From Castanea sativa (taxonomy: Eukaryota > Streptophyta > Magnoliopsida > Fagales > Fagaceae): a stretch of 64,000 bases of DNA. The stretch lies in the NCBI RefSeq assembly GCF_040712315.1, contig NC_134015.1, positions 22,631,614 through 22,695,613 of the forward strand. The letters are read 5' to 3'. Position numbers and translations under genes: made by a program. The notes below the pieces were generated by a model, which was not told the origin of the DNA, made no database searches, and saw only the letters and a list, made by a program, of their open reading frames with translations. Below are positions 46,148 through 56,300 of the stretch, piece by piece; within the stretch, counting starts at the first letter, position 1; each line of letters starts with the position of its first letter.

Positions 46148-47745
46148 GGCGTAAATGCACTTTTAGTCCCTACATTTTGACGTTTTTTCATTTTAATCCC
46201 TACATTTTATTTTTACCACTTTTAGTCCCTAAACCAATTAACGCGTGTTATTTTCGTCATTTCCGTCAATCAATCGACAAAAATAGCTGAGGTGGCAACC
46301 AGAGATATTAAAATATTATTAAAAATGCCACATCAGCATCTATTTAAAAAAAATTGTCAATTTTAACTAAAAAAAAAACAGAATTAAAAACAATAAAATC
46401 CTATGAACACAAGAACACAAACCCAGAAAATCAACCCCAAGAACATGAATCAAGAACACAAACCCAGAAAATCAACCCCAAGAAGAACACAAACCCAGAA
46501 AATCAAACCCAAGAACACGAATCAAATGCCGAGGAAATTAAAAAAATCAAGAACATGCCAACATGGAATGCGTAAAATCAAAGGGCACAGACCTACAAAA
46601 TACAAAGACCTTCAAAGATTCAAAACACAAAGAACACAAACCCAAACCCAAACCCAATCCTCAATCTCTAGCAAACCTAGAACATCACATGAAAAATCAA
46701 ACCCTCCATACAAACATCAAACCCAAAAACAAACCTATAAATTTCAAACCCAGAAAAATTTGAGAAACCATCACAACCGCCACAACCCACCATCCCAACC
46801 GCCACAGCCAAACCCAACTTGGTTTCAACCCCAGCCACCTCGACTCAAGCCACCCCAGCCGGTCTCAACCTACCCACCCCAGCCTAACCTAAACCTAAGC
46901 CAACCTCAACAACATTTTCAACGACACTTTCCCAACCCAACTCGCTTCTCTCAAGAATCTCCAAGTCCTCAATCTCTACAACAACAACAACATGATCGGT
47001 GAGTTGCCTCTGACTGTCGTTGAAATGCCTAATCTCCGCCATTTGCATCTTGGTGATAACTATTTCACCGGCCGAATCCCGACCCAGCCAGCTCACAACC
47101 CACCCACCTCAACCCAACCTCAAACCCACCCCATCCCACCCCGATCTCAACCCATCCACCCCACCCCGATCTCAACCCACCCACCCCAGACCAGCCTCAA
47201 CCCACCCCACCCCGATCTCAACTCATCCAACCCACCTCGATCTCAGCTCACCCACCCTAGACCAACCTCAACCCACCCCACCCCGATCTCAACCCGCCAC
47301 AACCACCACGAGCCACTGCACCACCAATTACCACGAGTGAGAAACACAAATGAGAGAGACAGAGAGAAGAGAATGAGAAAATTTAAGAGAGTGAGACACG
47401 GATGAGAGAGAGAGAAGAAAAACTAATTTAAGAAAATGAGATGGAAGAGAAAACACCAAAGAGAGTCAAGATATTTTTTATCTTAATTTTAGTGATTTTT
47501 TTTTAAAATTTCTGTTTTCTATTTAATTAAAATTCACAATTTTTTTTTTAAAAGATGCTAATGTGGCATTTTTAATAATATTTTAATGTCTCTGGCTGCC
47601 ACCTCAGCTATTTCCGTCGGTTGACTGACGGAAATGACGAAAATAATACGCGTTAATTGGTTTAGGGACTAAAAGTGGTAAAAATAAAATGTAAGGACTA
47701 AAATGAAAAATATCAAAATATAGGGACTAAAAGTGCATTTACGCC
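46148..47745. mobile_element. Pack-MULE carrying an LRR receptor kinase fragment
   Basis: A 1598-bp element with long terminal inverted repeats of about 200-230 bp. The arms begin GGCGTAAATGCACTTTTAGT and share ACCAATTAACGCGT, ATTTTCGTCATTTCCGTCA and TAGCTGAGGTGGCA. Long-TIR structure and gene capture identify it as Mutator-like. The interior has repeated ACACAAACCCAGAAAATCAA units, then CCAACC-rich low-complexity DNA, and a captured LRR-kinase fragment at about 46890-47080. The element is flanked not by a clear 9-bp duplication but by an approximately 50-bp direct repeat (TAAAATTTAAGGTAATAAGT ... TTGTTGCAATAAA) belonging to repeat R. Confidence 0.8.
46890..47082 (+). pseudogene. Captured LRR receptor-like kinase fragment (BAM/CLV1-like)
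   Basis: In one open frame the DNA reads NLNNIFNDTFPTQLASLKNL, QVLNLYNNNNMIGELPLTVV and EMPNLRHLHLGDNYFTGRIP. These are about two and a half plant-type LRRs (LxxLxxLxLxxNxxxGxIP). The combination 'LYNNNMTGELP..V..MPNLRHLHLGGN.F.G.IP' is characteristic of the CLAVATA1/BAM receptor kinases. Low-complexity proline codons follow directly, so the homology ends abruptly at about 47082. No kinase domain is present. The donor gene is elsewhere in the genome. Confidence 0.8.
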
Positions 47746-48480
47746 TAAAATTTAAGGTAATAAGTTTGTGCAACAAAAAAAATTTGTTGCAATAAACTCC
47801 AAATATTTCAATGACAACTTTGATTCAGTGATATTTGCAATAAACAATTTACTATTTTGAATATAATGTAGGTTTTCAATTAAAACTTAAAAAAAAAAAA
47901 ACCTATTACAATAGTTTTAAAATTGCTGTTATAGGTTCAAATTATTCCCAAATTTGAATGACCAATTGCAGCAGTTTTAAAACCACCACAATAGGTCTAC
48001 ATTACAAAATTTTCACAGGACCTATTGCGATGGTTTTGAACTGCTGCAATAGATATTTACACATGCAGTCATTTGAAAACTATTCAATAAGTTTAAAGTC
48101 AAAAACTAGGCTTACAAAATTCACATCACCTATTATAGCGCTTTCAGACTGTATTTAGAATTGAAATACCTATTACAACGCTTTTGAACTGCTGCAATGG
48201 GTTTATATTCCAAAAAATTCACAGAACCTATTATGATGGTTTTAAACTTCCGGAATAGGTATTCGCAATATAAATAGCTATTATGGTGGTTTGAAACCGT
48301 TGCAATAGGTTTGAAGTAAAAAACCGGGTTTTCAAAATTTTTTTTTTTTTTTTAAATTTTGAAAAATGCTTGACTTTTTGTGGTGGTTTAAAACCGTGGC
48401 AATAACTACATAATGTTTAGCATGGTCGGGAAGAATGACATGTTCTTTGGTCAAAAAATTGCATATTATATAAGATCTGA
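47746..48480. repeat. Repeat unit R, remainder of copy 2, with CACTA-like subterminal repeats
   Basis: From about 47900 to 48410 a motif close to CCTATTGCAGYGGTTTTAAA and its complement (AACCGTTGCAATAGG) recurs at least ten times in both orientations at 40-60 bp spacing. This layout is typical of transposase-binding subterminal repeats of CACTA elements. No CACTA terminus or transposase could be identified. Confidence 0.55.
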
Positions 48481-50310
48481 TAAATGTTACGGATTTGTAA
48501 CGTTAACAAAATAACAAATCATTACAACAATCAATCACCTCAACTAGGTCCAAAGTTATTGTCTTTTAGATAGCTCAATGATGGGCCACTAGCACATTCT
48601 TGAATGGAAATAAACATTGGCTCAAAAAAATATCCACCTCTGACGAGAAGGAATGTTATGGGTTGGTTAAAGTCATAATAACGCCACGGTTTCAATGGGG
48701 ATCATCAATGGAGAAGCTTTCGTAGAACCTAATAAGATTGCTGAACATCTCCTTGCAACTAAAGAGATATTTGGCAACAAATTTTGGGTTTTTCTCGTAA
48801 ATGATTCTAGACTTTTGGATACACTTATTATGTTGCAAATTTCCTTGGGAGGGAGATGTGCAAATTTCAACAAAAATATCACTATTTGCTCGGATATTAA
48901 GGAAAGAATCATTTTCTCCTTCCATGTCTAGTCAATGTAAAGAACACACAATAATGTTTGGGGAAGAAAATAAAGGGTTTAGAAGACGATTTATCCGTGT
49001 AAGTGTAAGCCTGAGTTTTGAAAGATGAAGAAAGAGTGGATATATCATATATGTGAGTGGTTGGTTTAAGTCAATGTAAAGAACACACAACAATGTCCTA
49101 AAAACACCTGTTAATCTAACATTTCTAAATAGCAATTTTGATTTGGTAAGAGTTTTACATTTGCTAGGGTATATTCTATTAGCATATCTTGAGATTTGGG
49201 CTAATGATTAGGTCCAAGATTTTCAAAACTTACCAATTTGGTTCCTAAAGCCAACTTAATCCCTAAAAACTGTTAGGTCAGTTAGTCATTTTTCTCAACT
49301 GTCTTAGGGACTAAGTTTACTTTAAGGATCAAATTGGTCAATTTTGAACCTGGTTGATATTAGCCAAAACCTTACGGTATACGAAAGAAATTTACCCATT
49401 CTGTTATTTTTATCAATTTTATTGAAATTAGGAGAAAATCTAATTGATGAAAAACTGCATTACTAAATCTTATTCCATCAAATTTAGGTTGATCTCTATA
49501 TATTAAAAGGATTTAGAAAGTTGGTTATGCCTTCAAAATATGCAAAAAATACTTTTAATCTATTAGATAATTATTATTCCAAAAAAATAAAAAATAGGGA
49601 AAAATTGTAATTTAACAAAATTCAAAAACAGAAAACTATTGTATAAACCTTTTTCCTAAAAATTAATACATACTCTCTATTTAAATATATATCTCACACA
49701 CGATTGATACAATTTTTTTATTCTAAAAATTAGTACACACTAAATTCAACAGGTTACTCATTTTCAAAATCCTAAATAGCTTTTTAAAGATTTTTCCTGT
49801 GTAACCTCACTAACAATAAATAAATCTAAATTAAAAAATTATGACATTAAACTCAAAAAAAAAGAAAAAGAGTTTCATTGCACATGCAGAGCATGTGTGA
49901 TGAGGCTAGTATACAAAACCCAAAAACAGGGAGAGCAGATGAAAATCACCAACTGAAAAATAACTGCCTTCTCCACTAACAACTTAATTAAGTGGCACGT
50001 GACTTGCACATGGACAGCAGCTAAGCATTAAACAACTAAATAAACGACCTGTAGTTATACACTACTTATTACAAAATATTAAAAACGACTTGTCGCATAG
50101 CAGCTACAGGTCTTTATTCTAAAGCATTTCCACGGGTCAGTGGTCACTTGACACTTCTCTTCTTTCATCCAAAACAAATTCGGAGCCCCGAACCCGACAG
50201 TCCACCCACCCTCTCAAAATTTGACTGGTCCCCAAATTCATTCATTCATTCAAAAACATTTGCACTTTCTTTCTAGACTTCACAGACACCCACACTTCAC
50301 ACATTTCACA
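48481..50310. other. Intergenic DNA left of MED23
   Basis: No supported gene. Overlapping short frames at 48673-48931 on both strands have no recognisable family. GTCAATGTAAAGAACACACA occurs twice (48933, 49070), 137 bp apart. An inverted-repeat element at about 49175-49380 is listed separately. The last 200-300 bp must contain the MED23 core promoter; I see no clear TATA box. Confidence 0.45.
49175..49380. mobile_element. Short inverted-repeat element (MITE-like)
   Basis: The left arm contains ATTTGGGCTAATGATTAGGT and TTCAAAACTTACCAATTTGG. The complement of the right arm contains GTTTTGGCTAATATCAACC and TTCAAAATTGACCAATTTGA. The arms pair over about 90 bp with mismatches. Boundaries are approximate. 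Confidence 0.6.
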
Positions 50311-50312
50311 CA

Positions 50313-50338
50313 TTTCTCTCTCTCTCTCTCTCTCTCTT
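50313..50338 (+). repeat. (TC)n microsatellite in the MED23 5' leader
   Basis: An uninterrupted TC repeat ending 15 bp before the MED23 start codon at 50354. CT tracts in this position are common in plant 5' UTRs. Confidence 0.85.
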
Positions 50339-50353
50339 CCTCCATGAGTCAAA

Positions 50354-53300
50354 ATGGATCAATCCCAAAACCAAGCTCAGAGATCAGCTCCGACTGCGGC
50401 TCCAGCTTCAGCCTCCGCCTCAGCTTCTCGTGCCTACCAGTTCCACCCTGCTCGCGCTGCTATCGTCGATCTCTTCAATCTCTACTTAGGCGTATTAACA
50501 CTCTCTCCCAATTCTCATCCCTTCCTTTTCTTCTTCTTCTTCTTCTTCCTCTTCGTCTTCTTAATTAATTAAAATATTGTGTCTTTCTTAATTTTGCAGA
50601 GAAGTAGTCGCCAGAAACCTGAAGATTCGATTCGAGAACCTCCGTAAGTACATACATATATATATGCGTTTGTGTTTCTATTTCTATATTGAAACTTTTT
50701 TTTTTTTAGGGTTGAGTTGCATGAGGCAGTGTTAATTTGTTCATATTATTAGCTTGTCTTGTCTAAATTTAAGTTTTAAAAAGTGAAATTAAAGTTAATT
50801 GCGGCTCTACTCATTGAAAGATAGATGAAATTGCGTTGTTTATTTCATCCTAAGTTGAGAAAATCCATTTTTTTAGTTAGTCTTTCGAATGAAGCAATGG
50901 AAAATTTATCGACAATGCTAAATAGATATGAATTGAAACTGGTTACGTTAAGGCAATTTTGTTTGAACTTCCTAATCAATATATTTCTCACTGATATAAT
51001 ATATAACTCCGCCCGTGTCTGTGCTTAGTGTCGTTTATTTGATCATGGAGGTTCCAAGGCTGGGAAAAATGAAGAGGGTTGCAGGAGGTTGACGGCCAGG
51101 GTAAAATATAGTCACTAATGAATGAATAAGATGTTGTTTCATTAATTTTCTGTCGTGATGCATACAAAGTAAGTTGTGTTTCTAGGAGTGCGAGTATTTC
51201 CTCGAACTTTGCTTTTTACATCCTCTACATACTCAGCATGCCTTGCCAGTCTATGTGCCACCAAATTTCCTTTCTTACTTACATGGGTTATATTCTAGTT
51301 TCTGAAAGTATTAAGAATCTTTCTTTCTTCATCTAGGATATGACCTACCTTTAAAACGACACAAAGCTCCTACACGAATCCTTTTTTTTTGAGTTGCTTT
51401 ACCCCTTTTTTTTGAAGAGTCATGTTCCAAGTGTGGTCTGTAAATTGGACATTGAGAAAGCCTGATCACATGAATTGGGATGCATTATTCTATTTGTTGG
51501 ATAGGATGGGTTTTGGGGTGAAATGGAGGGGGTGGATTAAGGCTTGCATCACTACTGTTTGCTTCTCTATTCTTGTGAATGGATCTCCGGTAGGCTTTTT
51601 TGGAAGCTCTCGTGGGTTGAGACAAGGTGACCTGCTGTCCCCTCTTCTTTTTCTTTTAATTATGGAAGTACTAAGTCGGATTTTGAAGAAAACTGAGGAG
51701 TGTGGTCTGCTTTGTGGTTTTCATGTGGGGCCAGTTAACTATATAGGGGTACGCATTTCACACTTGCTGTTTGCAGATGATACCATCTTGTTTTGCAATG
51801 CTTCTAGAGATCAGTTGTTGTCCATTAAGCTGGCTTTGACCTGCTTTCAAGTGTTTACTGGTTTGAAAGTAAATTTGGGGAAGAGTGAGATTGTTCCGGT
51901 TGGGGAGGTTGGAAATATAGGTGTTTTGGCTACCATACTTCGATGTAGGGTAGGTAGTCTACCTATGAAATACTTGGGAATGCCGTTGGGTACTCCATAT
52001 AAAACAACATTTGTTTGGAATCCTATTTTGGAGAGGATGGAGAAGAAACTCTCAGGTTGGAAGCGTCTTTATTTATTGAAGGGTGGTAGATTTACTCTGT
52101 TGAAGAGTACTCTTTCTAGCCTTCCTATGTACTATCTATCCTTATTTATCATCCTTGTAGCTGTGGCTGATAGGTTGGACCGTATTCAGAGAAATATTTT
52201 ATGGGGATTTTCAGAGGAGTGTTTCAAATATCCTTTTGCTAGCTTGGGAGAAGGTGTGTTCGCCGTTAGAAATGGGTAGTTTGGGGATCAGGAAGTTAGT
52301 GCATTTTAATCAAGCCTTATTAGGGAAATGGTTATGGAGGTTTGGACGAGAAGGCACCCATCTCTGGCGGAGGGTTGTTGCAACTAAATATGGAGAGGGT
52401 CAAGGGGGTGGACTACCAAAATATGTAGAAGGGCCCATGGATGCGGTCTGTGGCGTGGTATTCATGATGGATGGGAAAGTTTCTCCAAACATGTGGCCCT
52501 AGTGGTGGGTGATGACACTCGGATTCTTTTTTGGCATGATAAGTGGGTTGGGGATAACTCACATAAAATGCTCTATCCTCAGTTATATGCGTGTTTACAT
52601 TACAAGGAAGCTTGCATTTCTGATGTTCTATGCTACCAGGAGGGTGGAAATGATAGAATCTGTAATTTGAGATTTTATAGGGATTTTCATGGAAGGGAAT
52701 TAGAGGCTGCCTTTTCCTTCCTTGAGTTTATTCAATCTCGGATTCCTAGGGGTGTTGGGAGTGATATTTCACATTGGTGTCTCAATGGAAATGACAAGTT
52801 TGATATTCAGTCCTATCACAATAAGATTTGGGGTGCATCTATCTCCAATTTTCCTTGGAAGGGTGTTTGGAAAGTTAAGATTCCTAAGAGAGTGACATTT
52901 TTTTTTGTGGACAGCGGTACATGGGTAGATCCTTACATTGGATAATCTTATGCTTAGGGGACACACCTTGGTGAATCGGTGTTGTATGTGCTATTGTAAT
53001 GAGAAAACTGTGGATCATCTTCTCCTTTATTGTCCTGTAGCTCACTTGTTGTGGGTGCATATGCTTCAGTTCTTTGCGATCCAATGGGTCATGCTAGGCT
53101 TTGTGGAAAGCTTGGTGTTTTGTTGGAGCTATTGGCTGGGAAAATTTAATTCAGACATTTGGAATTTGGTTTCTGGTTGTTTGATGTGAATTGTTTGGAT
53201 GGAAAGAAATCGGCGCTCTTTTGAGGACACTAAGAAATCCTTGGTTCAGTTACAAGCTCTATGCCAGAAGACTTTGTTTGATTGGTCTAGGTGTCGGGGC

Positions 53301-56300
53301 TTCTTAGATTGTTCTTCTATCATTGAGTTTCTTTCTTCTCTTAGTATTGCATTTTAAGTTTTTTCCTTGTTGTTTGCTGTTTGTTGCTTTTTTTTTGTGT
53401 TCACCATCATGAACACCTTGTATTTTCTTTCTTTAGTTTTATTTTATAATACTCTTATTACCTATCAAAAAAAAAAAAAAACCACTATTATGATACGTTT
53501 TTACAGTAATTTGCGGTGGCAAGCCAAACCAGTAGTGAGATGTCCTTATTTTATAATGTGAGTTTGGCTATACAAATATTTGTTTCAATGCAGCTATAAA
53601 AGACTCAAAATTATCTGTAAATAAGATAAGCTTTGACAAATTTAGATGCAGAAGGAAGGCCTAATAAAAGAACAGTTTGATTCATAGATGTATCAAAATA
53701 TTTGGCATATTTTGTGTTGTGAGTATATTCTACCGTAACTGTTCAAACCTTGAATAGGTGTGATAAGAATCACAAAATTTTGGAATTGCTAGGATTCTTT
53801 GATTAGATGTTTGCTCTCTTAGTGCTCTAATCATTGTTTAATAACCAATCTTCAGGAACAAGACACAAAAGCGTGTGCTTGCACTAAACAGGGAGCTTCC
53901 TCCTCGGAATGAGCAGTTCCTCTTAGATTTTGAACAACTTCAAAGCCAGTTTTCTGTGAGTTTCTGAATTTTAATTATTCTTTTTACATCATATGTGTTC
54001 TTTCATTAGTTTTTATTTTTATTTTTTGGTTTCATTCAACTTAATTGTGCCATTGTTCTTCTGTGTATTGATGCTGGTCATGTTTTTCAGGACCAAGAGC
54101 AATTGCGTGCTGTGACAGAATCTGTTCTTATATCTCTCGTTGTGCAGTGTAGTGGTCATGCACCACGGGCTGAATTTCTTCTCTTTGCTTTACGGAGCTT
54201 GTGTAGTATAGGTTACATTAACTGGGATACTCTTTTGCCATTCCTTCTTTCATCAATCTCCTCTGCAGAAATGACAGTGGGTCAGGGGAGTCAAGTGATG
54301 CCTGCTGTTTCATCTACAAGTTTATCACAGTCTGGGATGCTTCCACCTTCAAGCTCAATTCCCAATTCTTCTAATTTTCAGTCTTCAAATCCGGCATCTC
54401 CATTACCTTCAGTTCATGGTATTGGGTCCCCTGCCCAATCAACAATTGAACCACCATCATGTGCAACTCTGTCACCAGCCAAATCATCTGATATTTCCTG
54501 TAATGGACAGCAATCTACAGCCAGAGTAAATTCATCTATAAGAGATAATGCTGTAAGCAGTCTACGTCAGCTGTGTTGCAAGATTATTTTGGCTGGTCTT
54601 GAATTTAATTTAAAACCAGTGACCCATGCAGAAATTTTCTACCACATGCTGAATTGGCTGGTTAATTGGGATCAAAGACAACAGGGGATTGATGAATCTG
54701 ATGCAGTGAAATCTTGGAGACCTGACAAGGCTCTTATTGAATGGCTGCACAGTTGTTTGGATGTGATTTGGCTTTTGGTTGAAGAGGATAAATGCCGAGT
54801 ACCCTTCTATGAATTATTGCGGAGTGGTGTGCAGTTCATAGAAAACATACCTGATGATGAAGCCTTATTTACACTTATCTTAGAGATCCATCGGAGGCGG
54901 GATATGATGGCTATGCACATGCAAATGCTAGATCAACACTTGCATTGCCCTACATTTGGCACTCATCGGATTCTGTCTCAAACAGCTCCTAATATTGCAG
55001 GCGAAGCAGTAGCAAACATGCGATATTCGCCAATCACATATCCGAGTGTACTTGGAGAACCATTGCATGGAGAGGTGAGACATTTTCCTTGATATCATTA
55101 TCAGAATCTAACATTTCATGCAAACGATACATTATATAATCTTTGGAATATCATAAACATGTTCTTGGTGGTTTAATGGCCTTTGTAATTGTGTAGTGCA
55201 ACTTCTTGAATTGTTTTGTGTGATTGGTTCTACTTCAATTCGATTGCTCACTGTCATAAGTTCTAATTTAAGGGCCTGCCACAAGTCACAGCATTTTTGT
55301 TGTTTACTGATTTATTTTATTTTATTTTAAAAATCCACAAAAGAAATGATGATTTTGTCTTTTTTTATTAACAATTATTGTTATTATTTGATTATTCTCT
55401 ATCCACTGACAAATATGCGAAGTGCTACTTGAGTGATAATGTTGCTGCATAGATAGTAATACAGTTGAAATTTGTAAGCTATGCTGTGTTTGAGAGAAAC
55501 GTTAGCTGTGTAGATTCAACTTATGAAATAGAAGGGGTTTAATAACATATTATAGGTAATTTTGCTATTATGGAATTTGAACGAAAATGACCTGCAAAGC
55601 ATAAAGTAGATTGGATAAAAATCACGAGTATTCTTTCCCCAAGTTGTGGGATAATCAATAGAAGAGATGATGTAAAGCTCTCTAGTGCTTGAACAAAGTA
55701 ATGCATGAACCTCTGATGGAACACACATGGTGTACAAAGTCTCCCATTAATGGATCCTGTTCATTAGGCTAATTTTTTATATGCTTCTCAGTTGTAAGTA
55801 TGTTTTAGAAAGTCTTTGTTATTGGATAGGGTTTATAGTATTTCAAATTAGTGCACTTCCTTTCCCTTAGGCTCTCTCTGCTTCGTTGCCAGTTTGTTTG
55901 TGTAGATACAAATGGTCACTTGCTCCCTGTTATCAGTTTATTAGTAAAATAAGGGAAAAAAAAAAGCTGCTTGGTGACGTAGGACAAGTGAAAACAAACA
56001 AAATCTGATTTAAATATCCTGGGCCTGATCTGGTAGCGCTTGGGCAACTTAGATTTTTAGGGATTAGGGTTAGGTTTTGGTGGGGAAAGGCTGGAAAATT
56101 ATGAGGGCTGTAGGGTTTCCAATGGGGGAAAGGAAAAGAAGGGTTTGGGGATGAAACAAAGGTGAAAAGTCAGAATTTGGATTGCTGTGAACAGTAGCCA
56201 TGCATAGGCTTCCTCAGCATCACATCTTGGATAGGGTTGCGTCACACAAACCAATAAAAGCTTCATACTTCTCTAAAAATCTGAAAATTTTATGCGTTAC

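Noticed and set aside
46403..47405. A 199-codon frame and overlapping Pro/Thr/Gln-rich frames
   Set aside because: Low-complexity ACCCACCC and AACACAAACCC repeats inside a Pack-MULE keep several frames open; only the LRR segment is a genuine protein match.
48673..48931. Overlapping 75-80 codon frames on both strands
   Set aside because: No recognisable motif and no splice or repeat context; kept only as part of the intergenic note.
50221..50568. Alternative 115-codon frame overlapping the MED23 start
   Set aside because: Starts in the leader, runs through the CT repeat and the intron; the MDQSQ frame matches MED23 and splices correctly.
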